Assembly: GCA_964423465.1 (NCBI GenBank)
Contig: CAYRFK010000002.1
Coordinates: forward strand, 1-64,000
Direction: 5' to 3'
Source: VGWF01 sp964423465
GTDB lineage: Bacteria; Verrucomicrobiota; Kiritimatiellia; PWTM01
Length of the DNA stretch: 64,000 nucleotides
Within the stretch, counting starts at the first letter, position 1. Each line of letters begins with the position of its first letter. Below the pieces are notes generated by a model. That model saw nothing but the letters and a program-made list of their open reading frames with translations. It had not been told where the DNA came from and made no database searches. Position numbers and translations under genes: made by a program. Shown here one piece after another: positions 1-7,176 of this stretch.

Positions 1-1248
1 GACTGGACGAACGGCGCGCCGCGCGCCGAGATTGCGCCGCGCTTCTGGTATGAGCCGGCGGGCGGGCGCGACGGGGGTGAACTGTTCACCATTGGGTACG
101 GCGGCGAGGGCTGGGTGGGCTGGTGGAACCGCACCCTGCCGGTGAAGGGCGGGAGCTGGTACCGATTTGAGGCCTTCCGCCGCACCACGATGGTCAACGA
201 ACCGCGGCGATGCGCCGTCGCGCGCATCCTGTGGCAGGACGACGCCGGAAAGCCCGTGCTGCGCGACACGCCGGTTGTGACGCGCCATCTTGCGAACTTC
301 CCGCCGCGCGCGGAGCCCGAGTATCCGCTCGACCGGGCCTGCGATCTCAAGGGCTGGGTGGAGGTGTCCGACACCTACCGTGCCCCCGCCGCCGCGACGC
401 GCGCGCGGATCGAACTCTGCGGCCAGTGGGCGAGCACGGGATTGATCGAGTGGAGCCAAGTCTCGTTCGTTGAAACCGCACAGCCGCCCGGCCGCGTCAT
501 CCGCCTCGCCGCCGTGCATCTCCGTCCCAACAAGGGAAAGACTCCCGCGGAGAAACCGCCGCAGTTCGACAGTGCCATCGAAGAGGCGGCGCGCCAGGGT
601 GCGGACCTCGTCGTTCTGCCGGAAACCCTGAACTACTACGGAACCGGACTCGACATGGCGGCGTGCGCCGAGCCAATTCCGGGGCCGTCGACGGACCACT
701 TCGCCCGGCTGGCGCGGAAGCACAACCTCTACATCGTCGCCGGACTTGTCGAGCGCGCAGGCGCCCTCGTCCACAACACCGCGGCCCTGATCGGTCCCGA
801 CGGTCGCGTGCAGGGCACCTACCGCAAGGTCGCGCTGCCGCGCAACGAGATCGAGGCGGGCGTGACGCCCGGAGAGGGCTATCCCGTATTCGAAACGCGC
901 TTCGGTCGCCTCGGCATGATGGTGTGCTACGACGGCTTCTTCCCCGAGGTCGCGCGACGCCTTTCGGCCAACGGCGCCGAGGTCATCGCGTGGCCCGTGT
1001 GGGGCTGCAACCCGCTGCTCGCCGCCGCGCGCGCGTGCGAGAACCACGTCTACCTCGTCAGCAGCACCTACACGCCGGTCGAGCAGAACTGGATGATCAC
1101 CGGCATCTACGGCCACGAGGGCGAGGTGATCGCGCAGGCGAAGGAATGGGGCACCGTCGCCGTTGCCGAGGTCGACCTCGATCGCCGCGTCCACTGGCCC
1201 AGTCTCGGCGACTTCAAGGCCGAAATCCCGCGGCACAGGCCGGAGTGA
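1..1248 (+). CDS. Carbon-nitrogen hydrolase (nitrilase-like) with N-terminal beta-rich domain, 5' partial
   Basis: The frame is open from the first base, so the gene starts outside the window; the first in-frame GTG at 115 is probably internal. The C-terminal two thirds is a nitrilase-superfamily domain that should hydrolyse a non-peptide C-N bond. The Glu-Lys-Cys triad is visible: Glu in VVLPETLNYYG, Lys in GTYRKVALPR and Cys in GMMVCYDGFFPE. The first ~150 residues are rich in Trp, Tyr and beta-type sequence (GWVGWWNRTLPVKGG) and resemble a jelly-roll/carbohydrate-binding module; that assignment is inference. The 3' end faces the antitoxin gene on the other strand 21 bases away. The substrate cannot be deduced. 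Confidence 0.85.
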   Translation, partial: DWTNGAPRAEIAPRFWYEPAGGRDGGELFTIGYGGEGWVGWWNRTLPVKGGSWYRFEAFRRTTMVNEPRRCAVARILWQDDAGKPVLRDTPVVTRHLANFPPRAEPEYPLDRACDLKGWVEVSDTYRAPAAATRARIELCGQWASTGLIEWSQVSFVETAQPPGRVIRLAAVHLRPNKGKTPAEKPPQFDSAIEEAARQGADLVVLPETLNYYGTGLDMAACAEPIPGPSTDHFARLARKHNLYIVAGLVERAGALVHNTAALIGPDGRVQGTYRKVALPRNEIEAGVTPGEGYPVFETRFGRLGMMVCYDGFFPEVARRLSANGAEVIAWPVWGCNPLLAAARACENHVYLVSSTYTPVEQNWMITGIYGHEGEVIAQAKEWGTVAVAEVDLDRRVHWPSLGDFKAEIPRHRPE

Positions 1249-1269
1249 GCGGCGTGGCCATCGCGATCC

Positions 1270-1512
1270 CTACTCGATGTCGGCCAGCCGCGTCACCCTG
1301 CCCTCGCCGGCTTCCTGCCGGGACCGGCGGACAACCTCGCTAAAGCGGGGATCGTTCACCAGCCGGTACTCGACATAGTCCTCCTCGTCGGCGAACCCCG
1401 TAAGAACGGCAACATGGCGCCCGTGGCTTGTGATGACGATGTCCTGCCGGGCCGACTTCTTCACAAAGGCGGACAGGTTGTCCTTCATCTCGCTCAACGC
1501 AGTCGTAATCAT
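1270..1512 (-). CDS. Phd/YefM-family antitoxin
   Basis: An 80-residue protein starting MITTALSEMKDNLSAF, the typical N-terminus of Phd/YefM antitoxins, which bind DNA as dimers and neutralise a RelE/ParE toxin through a disordered C-terminus. A region of the form HGRHVAVLTGFADEEDYV follows, as in the family. The start at 1512 overlaps the toxin stop by four bases (ATGA), so the two are translationally coupled. An upstream in-frame ATG at 1542 lies inside the toxin gene and would add ten residues not typical of the family. The antitoxin is the second gene of the pair, whereas Phd/YefM antitoxins are usually first. Confidence 0.85.
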   Translation of the reverse strand: MITTALSEMKDNLSAFVKKSARQDIVITSHGRHVAVLTGFADEEDYVEYRLVNDPRFSEVVRRSRQEAGEGRVTRLADIE

Positions 1513-1802
1513 GACGGTTTCACTCCATGGGCATCGAGCCACGCCGCCGTTTCATCCTTGGGCACGATGGCCAGCACAACGACGGTCTGCCCGACTACAT
1601 CGTAGAACACGCGGCAGGGATCCAGTCGCAGCCGGTACTCGGGATGCTCCATCGCACGAAGCCTCTTGATCCGGCTCCTGCTCACCTTCGTGGGCTCGTG
1701 CGCAAGATGGTCGAGAATCCCCTTCTTGACAGATGCCCGCGTACGGGCGTCCATCGCCGCGAAGTGCCCGCGAGCCGTATCGGTCAGGACGATCTCGTGC
1801 AT
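1509..1802 (-). CDS. RelE/ParE-family toxin
   Basis: A 97-residue basic protein, MHEIVLTDTARGHFAAM..., with the RelE/ParE layout: an initial beta strand, two helices, then a Lys/Arg-rich sheet (RIKRLRAMEHPEYRLRLDPCRVFYDVV). The family includes mRNA interferases and gyrase poisons; which activity applies here is not determinable by eye. The ATG at 1802 is chosen because everything upstream in the same frame is non-coding and the family start fits. It is the first gene of a two-gene operon with the antitoxin, and a perfect inverted repeat sits 21 bases upstream (1823-1848), suitable for autoregulation. Confidence 0.82.
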   Translation of the reverse strand: MHEIVLTDTARGHFAAMDARTRASVKKGILDHLAHEPTKVSRSRIKRLRAMEHPEYRLRLDPCRVFYDVVGQTVVVLAIVPKDETAAWLDAHGVKPS

Positions 1803-1822
1803 GACAAAGCAAAGATACGCAC

Positions 1823-1848
1823 ATTCTGGCCAGATACAAGGCCAGAAT
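1823..1848. promoter_or_regulatory. Inverted repeat, candidate operator of the toxin-antitoxin operon
   Basis: Perfect 9-bp arms ATTCTGGCC and GGCCAGAAT are separated by 8 bases, just upstream of the toxin start codon. The local sequence is AT-richer than its surroundings. Antitoxins of this class normally repress their own promoter through such palindromes, so an operator role is a reasonable inference; no binding can be shown from sequence. Confidence 0.5.
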
Positions 1849-1931
1849 CTTGAATCGATACGTCGACGCCGGGCGCGCACGGCCTTTGCCCTTCTTGCAA
1901 TTCGGCCCCGTTTGGCGGCACCCTTGAGAGC

Positions 1932-3923
1932 ATGAAGACGCTGCCGTTCCTTGGTCTTGTCCTCGCCGCCGCCGCCTTCGCCGACGGGCCGGCGGACAAC
2001 GTCGCCGAGAAGGTCCGCCCGATCCCGCCGCCGGGGATCGTCGTGCCGGAGAAGGACCGCGCCGAATTGCAGGCAGGACTCGATGCGCTGGGGCGCGAGA
2101 TCGAAGCCCTGCGCGCGGCGCCGGCGAAACAGGCGGCGCTGTTGCCGGATGTCGAGATCCTGCACAAGGCGGTGCGCTACGCGCTGGAGGGCGGCGAGTT
2201 CTTCAAGACGAATGAGATCAAGTCCGCGAAGGATCTGCTCTGGCTCGGCATGGAGCGCGCGGCGCAGTTGAAGGCCGGCGCGGCGCCGTGGCTGACGTCC
2301 ACCGGGCTCGTCGTGCGCGGCTATCCGTCGCGCGTGGACGGCTCCGTCCAGCCCTGCGGCCTCGTCGTTCCTCCGGCGCCGGCGGGCGGGGCGCCCTATC
2401 GCCTCGACATCTGGTTCCACGGTCGCGGGGAGACCCTGAGCGAGGTCAACTTCCTCGCAGGGCGGCTCAAGGATTCCGGACAGTTCACGCCGCCCGGCGC
2501 GATCGTGCTGCACGTTTACAACCGCTACTGCAACGCCGCGCGCCTGGCCGGCGAGACGGACGTCTTCGAGGCGATGGACCTCGTGAAGCGGACGTACCCC
2601 GTCGACCCCAACCGCATCGTCGTGCGCGGTTTCTCCATGGGCGGCGCCTCGTGCTGGGGCTTCGCGACGCACCACGCGTGGATGTGGGCCGCCGCCGCGC
2701 CGGGCGCCGGGTTCTCGGAGACGGCCGACTTCCTCAAGGTCTTCCAGGACGAGACGCTCAAGCCCTCGCCGTGGGAGCAGAAGCTGTGGCGGCTCTACGA
2801 CGCGACGGAGTACGCCGCGAACGTCTTCAACGTGCCCCTCGTCGCCTACAGCGGCGAAATCGACCGCCAGAAGCAGGCGGCGGATATGATGGAGACGGCG
2901 ATGGCGGCGGAGGGGCTCAAGCTCACCCACATCATCGGCCCCGCAACCGCGCACAAGTACGAGCCGGGCGCGAAGGCGAGGGTCGAGGCGTTCGTCGACG
3001 CGGCCGCCGCGAAGGGACGCGACCCCATGCCGCCGAAAGTGCGCTTCACCACCTTCACGCTCCGCTACAACCGCATGGCGTGGGTCGTCGTCGACGCGTT
3101 GGAGCAGCACTGGGAGCGCGCCCGCGTCGACGCCGAACTGGACTCGCAGGAACAGACGATCCGCGCAACGACGAAAGGTGTGACGGCGCTCTCGTTCGTC
3201 TTCGACCAGGGCCGCGTGCCGTTCAGCGGCAAGGCCCCGATCGCGATCGTCCTCGACGGCCGGATTCTCGCACCGCCCCGCGGTTTCGCCGACGCGCGGG
3301 CGGCTCATTTCCGCAAGGCCGGCGCGGAGTGGGAGGCTGTCGCGGCGGTCGACACGGCGTCGCTCGCGAAACGCCACGGGTTGCAGGGACCGATCGACGA
3401 CGCGTTCATGGACAGCTTCCTCATTGTCCGCCCGACCGGCCCCGCGATGAACACCAACGTCGCCGCCTGGGTCTCCGGCGAAATGGGCCGCGCGGTCACC
3501 GAATGGCGCCGCCAGTTCCGCGGCAATGTGCGGATCAAGGATGACGCGGCCGTCACGGACGCCGACCTCGCGGCGCACAACCTCGTCCTCTGGGGCGACC
3601 CGCGCAGCAACCAGCTCCTCGCGCGGATCGTGGCGCGCCTGCCTGTCCGTTGGGACGCGGGCGGCGTGGCCGTCGGCGCCCGGACGTTTCCCTCTGAAAG
3701 CCACGTACCGGCGCTGATCTTCCCGAACCCGCTCAACCCGAAGCGGTACGTCGTGCTCAACAGCGGCTTCACGTGGCGCGAGTACGACTATCTCAACAAC
3801 GCCCGCCAGACGCCGAAGTTGCCTGACTGGGCCGTGGTGGACATCCGGTCGCCGGTCACATCCCGCGCCCCCGGCGCCATCGCCGCCGCCGGGTTCTTCG
3901 GGGAGCGGTGGGAGGTGAAGTAG
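1932..3923 (+). CDS. Secreted alpha/beta-hydrolase (esterase / prolyl-oligopeptidase type)
   Basis: A 663-residue protein with an N-terminal signal peptide (MKTLPFLGLVLAAAAFADG). Residues ~140-350 form an alpha/beta-hydrolase: the oxyanion region WFHGRG (161-166), the nucleophile elbow GFSMGG with Ser235, and a candidate catalytic His in the AHKYEPG segment that follows a CYS-free sheet region. This resembles PHB-depolymerase/feruloyl-esterase-like and prolyl-oligopeptidase-like proteins common in PVC genomes. The second half (~370-663) is a beta-rich domain I do not recognise. The natural substrate is unknown; an acyl ester on a glycan is plausible given the sulfatases and glycosidases nearby. 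The gene stands alone and is followed by a hairpin. Confidence 0.75.
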   Translation: MKTLPFLGLVLAAAAFADGPADNVAEKVRPIPPPGIVVPEKDRAELQAGLDALGREIEALRAAPAKQAALLPDVEILHKAVRYALEGGEFFKTNEIKSAKDLLWLGMERAAQLKAGAAPWLTSTGLVVRGYPSRVDGSVQPCGLVVPPAPAGGAPYRLDIWFHGRGETLSEVNFLAGRLKDSGQFTPPGAIVLHVYNRYCNAARLAGETDVFEAMDLVKRTYPVDPNRIVVRGFSMGGASCWGFATHHAWMWAAAAPGAGFSETADFLKVFQDETLKPSPWEQKLWRLYDATEYAANVFNVPLVAYSGEIDRQKQAADMMETAMAAEGLKLTHIIGPATAHKYEPGAKARVEAFVDAAAAKGRDPMPPKVRFTTFTLRYNRMAWVVVDALEQHWERARVDAELDSQEQTIRATTKGVTALSFVFDQGRVPFSGKAPIAIVLDGRILAPPRGFADARAAHFRKAGAEWEAVAAVDTASLAKRHGLQGPIDDAFMDSFLIVRPTGPAMNTNVAAWVSGEMGRAVTEWRRQFRGNVRIKDDAAVTDADLAAHNLVLWGDPRSNQLLARIVARLPVRWDAGGVAVGARTFPSESHVPALIFPNPLNPKRYVVLNSGFTWREYDYLNNARQTPKLPDWAVVDIRSPVTSRAPGAIAAAGFFGERWEVK

Positions 3924-3933
3924 GCGGGAAGAG

Positions 3934-3966
3934 ACGGTTCGATCGCGCTGCGCGCGCCCGAACCGT
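3934..3966 (+). terminator. Probable terminator after the esterase gene
   Basis: An 8-bp stem (ACGGTTCG / CGAACCGT) flanks a GC-rich inner loop that itself can pair, and is followed by TTCTT. It lies 10 bases after the esterase stop codon. The T-run is short, so termination is likely but not certain. Confidence 0.45.
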
Positions 3967-4103
3967 TTCTTGGATGGCCTCTCGGGGCGAGGCGGTGCCA
4001 GCGTGCGGCTGTGAACTTTTTCGGCGGCCGATGCGACGTAGTGTATGAAGGATGGGCCGGCTTCGGTTGGCGCGGCCCCGGGCATATCGGAAGGAGTCGG
4101 ACG

Positions 4104-4592
4104 ATGAAGAAGCTGATGATGGTCGCCGCATGCGCGGCGCTGGCCGGGTGCGATTACACGGTTCCCCTGTCCAAGGCGCCCGTGCAGGCCGCGGATCCGG
4201 CGCTTGTGGGGTTGTGGCAGCGGACGGACGGCGGCGAAGTCGAGAATCTTGTCGTGCTGCCCCTGGGCAAGCAGGAACTGATGGTCGCGTACCCGGCCAC
4301 GACGAAGGACGCCATGTACGGTCGCGCCTGGGCGGCGCGCGGCGCGGGGCTGCCGCTGTTGCAGATCGAGTGGATCGGCACCGGCAAGGGCGAGGTGCCG
4401 GATGAGAAGAAGGTCTTCCAGTTGGCGTCCTACACGATCGCCGGCGACAAGCTCACGGTGCGCGTGGTGAACGGCGACAAGGTTGGCGGCTCGTCCGCGA
4501 CCACGGACGAACTCGCCAAGGCCCTCGACGCCGGCAAGGGCGGCGAAGACTTCTACCGCACACCGATGGTCTTCACGCGGGCGAAGGACTGA
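4104..4592 (+). CDS. Small hypothetical lipoprotein
   Basis: A 162-residue protein with a lipoprotein signal (MKKLMMVAACAALAGC; lipobox LAGC, lipidated Cys16) and a strong ribosome-binding site AAGGAG at 4091, which fixes the ATG at 4104 rather than the upstream GTG at 4011. The mature part is beta-rich (GLWQRTDGGEVENLVVLP) and looks like a small globular domain of unknown function. It ends just before a copy of the R1 inverted repeat. No conserved catalytic residues are recognisable. Confidence 0.7.
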   Translation: MKKLMMVAACAALAGCDYTVPLSKAPVQAADPALVGLWQRTDGGEVENLVVLPLGKQELMVAYPATTKDAMYGRAWAARGAGLPLLQIEWIGTGKGEVPDEKKVFQLASYTIAGDKLTVRVVNGDKVGGSSATTDELAKALDAGKGGEDFYRTPMVFTRAKD

Positions 4593-4614
4593 AGAAGCCG
4601 GGAGGAGAAGTGGA

Positions 4615-4734
4615 AAACTCCAAACTCCAAGGAAGTGAGGAATAGAAGGGAAGGGCAAGGAGAAAGGTCGGACCGGCCGCGATCTCGCCTCCTTTCATCC
4701 TTTGAACTTTCAACTTCCTTGGAGTTTGGAGTTT
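4615..4734. repeat. R1 inverted-repeat element, copy a
   Basis: Perfect 22-bp arms at 4615-4636 and 4713-4734; the left arm begins AAACTCCAAACTCCAAGGAA and the right arm is its exact reverse complement. The 76-bp interior is purine-rich on the left and pyrimidine-rich on the right, so the whole element can fold into a long imperfect hairpin. It fills the space between the lipoprotein and the sigma-factor gene. Three further copies occur in this window (37072, 43588, 47630). Confidence 0.85.
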
Positions 4735-4756
4735 CCCGACTTCCGGATGTGCTGAC

Positions 4757-5284
4757 ATGGAGTATGTGCCAACAGTCGACAGCATCGAGCGCCTGTACCG
4801 GGAAACCCGGGAGGCGCTCGCCGGCTATTTCCAGCGGCGCCACCGCACGATCCATGTCGTGGAGGACCTTCTCCACGAGACCTTTCTTCGGCTGATGCGG
4901 CGGCCGGACCGGCTGGATGAGGCCCGCTCGCCGCGCGCCTACCTGTTCGGTATCGCGCGCCACGTCAGCGCCGAGGCGTGGCGGTGCGCGGAGCCGCCCG
5001 CGGCGGACGGCGACGCGCTGGATTTCGTCGCAGCCGCCGAGCCGGACCCGAGACTGGCGGCGGCGCGCGAGGTCATCGCAGGATTGCCGCACCTGCAGCG
5101 CGAGATTCTTGACCTCCGTTTCCAGCACGACCTGTCCTACGCCGAGATCGCCGAGACGCTCGGCGTGCCGGTGGGGACGGTCCGCTCGAGACTTCACAAC
5201 GCGATGCGGATCCTGCGCGCCCGCCTCGCGCAGGAAGACGCCGCTTCCGACGGGAGAAACGAACATGAACCCCGAAACTCTTGA
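4757..5284 (+). CDS. ECF-type RNA polymerase sigma factor
   Basis: A 175-residue sigma-70-family protein with region 2 (RRHRTIHVVEDLLHETFLR; core binding and -10 recognition, residues ~25-85) and region 4 with its helix-turn-helix (LSYAEIAETLGVPVGTVRSR, ~130-160; -35 recognition). There is no region 3, as expected of extracytoplasmic-function sigma factors. The short acidic linker DALDFVAAAEPDPR joins the two. It overlaps by 20 bp with a membrane protein that is probably its anti-sigma factor, followed directly by a lipoprotein, suggesting an envelope-sensing unit. The ATG lies 22 bases after repeat R1a, so the repeat is part of its promoter or leader region. Confidence 0.88.
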   Translation: MEYVPTVDSIERLYRETREALAGYFQRRHRTIHVVEDLLHETFLRLMRRPDRLDEARSPRAYLFGIARHVSAEAWRCAEPPAADGDALDFVAAAEPDPRLAAAREVIAGLPHLQREILDLRFQHDLSYAEIAETLGVPVGTVRSRLHNAMRILRARLAQEDAASDGRNEHEPRNS

Positions 5285-5681
5285 AGCCCTTGTGGTCGAC
5301 CGCGAACTCGGCGAATTGTCGCCCGAGGCCGTCGATCTTCTCGACGCTTATCTGCGGCTCAGTCCAGAGGCGCGCGCGCGCGCCGGAGCGATGGCCGCGA
5401 CTGTCGGCGTCGCGCGCACGACCGTGAGGAGGTTCCCCGGACTGGCCCCCGTTCCCCGGCCCGGCTGGACGCCCTGGCTCGCCCGTGCCGCCGCGGCGCT
5501 GCTGATGCTGGGCGCCGGGATCCTGATCCGCCAGTTCGCGGGACGCACGCCCGATGCGGGGTCCGCACCTGTCATAGCGGCGCGCGAGGCGCCGTCCGTC
5601 CGCGCCGGGAACCTGTGGGCGCGCTACCGTGTCGCCTACGACGCCCACCGCGGCGCCTACACCATCGCCCGCAACCCGTGA
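5265..5681 (+). CDS. Putative anti-sigma factor, single-pass membrane protein
   Basis: A 138-residue protein whose ATG lies inside the 3' end of the sigma-factor gene. Residues 1-60 form an acidic helical domain (MNPETLEALVVDRELGELSP...), residues 71-89 a transmembrane helix (WLARAAAALLMLGAGILI), and the rest a short periplasmic tail. This is the layout of small anti-sigma factors that hold an ECF factor at the membrane. No zinc-binding ZAS motif (HxxxCxxC) is present. The role is inferred from overlap and topology. Confidence 0.6.
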   Translation: MNPETLEALVVDRELGELSPEAVDLLDAYLRLSPEARARAGAMAATVGVARTTVRRFPGLAPVPRPGWTPWLARAAAALLMLGAGILIRQFAGRTPDAGSAPVIAAREAPSVRAGNLWARYRVAYDAHRGAYTIARNP

Positions 5682-5698
5682 TGAAGGACGTACATCCC

Positions 5699-7120
5699 AT
5701 GAACCGGTTTCTCTGCGCTGTTTCCTCCGTTCTTGTTCTGTTCGCCGCCGGCTGCACGGTCGACGAGAAGTTGACCTGGTCGCCGGACGGCACGCGTGCG
5801 GCCGTCGAGACTGGCGAGGGCCGGCTGTGCCTGGCAGACACCAACGGGGTGCTCTCCGCGCCGATCGCATCGGACGTGCTTGACGCGGCGTGGCTGCCGG
5901 ACGGCCGGGGCTTGGTTCTGCTGCGCGAGATGACGGTGACGAATTGGACCGAGGCGGTTCGGATGCTGCCGCGCGCGGACGTCCTGCCCGTCGAAGCGCT
6001 CGCGGGCTCATTGCCGGGATTCCTCAAGTCGGCCATGGCGGCCGACAGCAACAACTATGCGGCACTCTGTGTGGAGATCTTCGAGTCGTTCTACGCGCCC
6101 GGCCTGCCTCTCGAGGCCGGATTGCTTTGCCTTCGGGATGCGCACCCGGCGGCCTGGACCGAGCTTCTGTCGTGCTTCCAGAGCGTGACGAACCGGGTTG
6201 AGGAGGAGAAGCAACTCCAGGAGGCCGCGCGGGCCTTGGTCCGCGAGATCAGCGTGCTGCGGCTCGACGGCGACCGGCCGGCCGGCGCGCCGGTCGTGAT
6301 CGCCCGCTCGCTCCGGAAACTGGCCGAGCCACGGGCATCGCCGGCAGCGGCCATGGTCGCGTACACACGTGACAGCACGCTCACCGTGGCGCCGCTCGAT
6401 GGTGGAACCGGCCGCGTTGAAATCACCACGCGGGCGACCGGCAGCTTCGATTGGACGCCCGACGGCGGCGCACTGGTCTTCGCCGTTCGCGAAACGCGGG
6501 AGTGGAACTCGTCCGGGGTCGTCCACATCCAGCGGTGCGCCGTGGCCGTCTCCAACGGCGTCCCAGCCATGGGCACCAGCGAGCGGCTCGCCATGACCGC
6601 CGTCGCCTCGGAACCGCGCGTGCGTTGCCTCCCCGACGGCCGCGTGCTCTTCGCCGGCGTGCCCATGACGCTGCCCACGGCGGAGGTCGCGGGCGCCTCG
6701 CGCTTCTACGTCGTGGCGACCTCCGGCGGCACGAACTCGGGCCCTGTCGCCCTACCGGCCGATCCCTCGTCCCTGCCGTCGGATCTGAGCGCGTTTTCCG
6801 TCAGCCCCGACGGCCGCCGGATCGCCATCGCCGAGGGAGGTTCGGACTCGGTGGCCGTGATGGATCTGTCCACCGGCGCGCTCGAGGTCGTGTCGCCATC
6901 ACGTGGGGCGAAGTCGCGTACGCTTCCCGCCTGGCGCGGCAACGGCGAGTTGTTCTACGCCTCGCTGCCGAAGGAGGGGGCCGCCAGGGCCGACTGGATG
7001 CGATGGACGCCGGGCGGCGGCGCGCGGGCCGCCTTCTCCGCCGGCTGGCCCGCTGCTGCGGTCGAAGGGCTTCTCGAGCTTCCCGGCGGTCGTGCATCGG
7101 CCGCCCCGGCCGGCCCGTAG
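5699..7120 (+). CDS. Lipoprotein with TolB/WD40-like beta-propeller repeats
   Basis: A 473-residue lipoprotein (MNRFLCAVSSVLVLFAAGC; lipobox AAGC, Cys19). It contains propeller-blade motifs of the TolB/PD40 kind: LTWSPDGTRAAVE near the N-terminus, FDWTPDGGALVFAV in the middle and FSVSPDGRRIAIAEGG later. Such propellers usually mediate protein contacts in the periplasm. An alternative ATG at 5681, directly after the anti-sigma stop, would add six residues; the lipobox spacing favours 5699. Position after sigma/anti-sigma suggests a sensor or target of that regulon, which is inference. Confidence 0.7.
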   Translation: MNRFLCAVSSVLVLFAAGCTVDEKLTWSPDGTRAAVETGEGRLCLADTNGVLSAPIASDVLDAAWLPDGRGLVLLREMTVTNWTEAVRMLPRADVLPVEALAGSLPGFLKSAMAADSNNYAALCVEIFESFYAPGLPLEAGLLCLRDAHPAAWTELLSCFQSVTNRVEEEKQLQEAARALVREISVLRLDGDRPAGAPVVIARSLRKLAEPRASPAAAMVAYTRDSTLTVAPLDGGTGRVEITTRATGSFDWTPDGGALVFAVRETREWNSSGVVHIQRCAVAVSNGVPAMGTSERLAMTAVASEPRVRCLPDGRVLFAGVPMTLPTAEVAGASRFYVVATSGGTNSGPVALPADPSSLPSDLSAFSVSPDGRRIAIAEGGSDSVAVMDLSTGALEVVSPSRGAKSRTLPAWRGNGELFYASLPKEGAARADWMRWTPGGGARAAFSAGWPAAAVEGLLELPGGRASAAPAGP

Positions 7121-7176
7121 CGCACCAGGGGCCTGCCGGCCACGACGCCGGTGATGCGCGATCGCGATCCGCGGGA

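Noticed and set aside
1509..4658. A 1049-residue open frame on the minus strand
   Set aside because: It runs opposite to the esterase and lipoprotein genes with Arg-rich, domain-free sequence; only its last 97 codons (the RelE/ParE toxin) are real.
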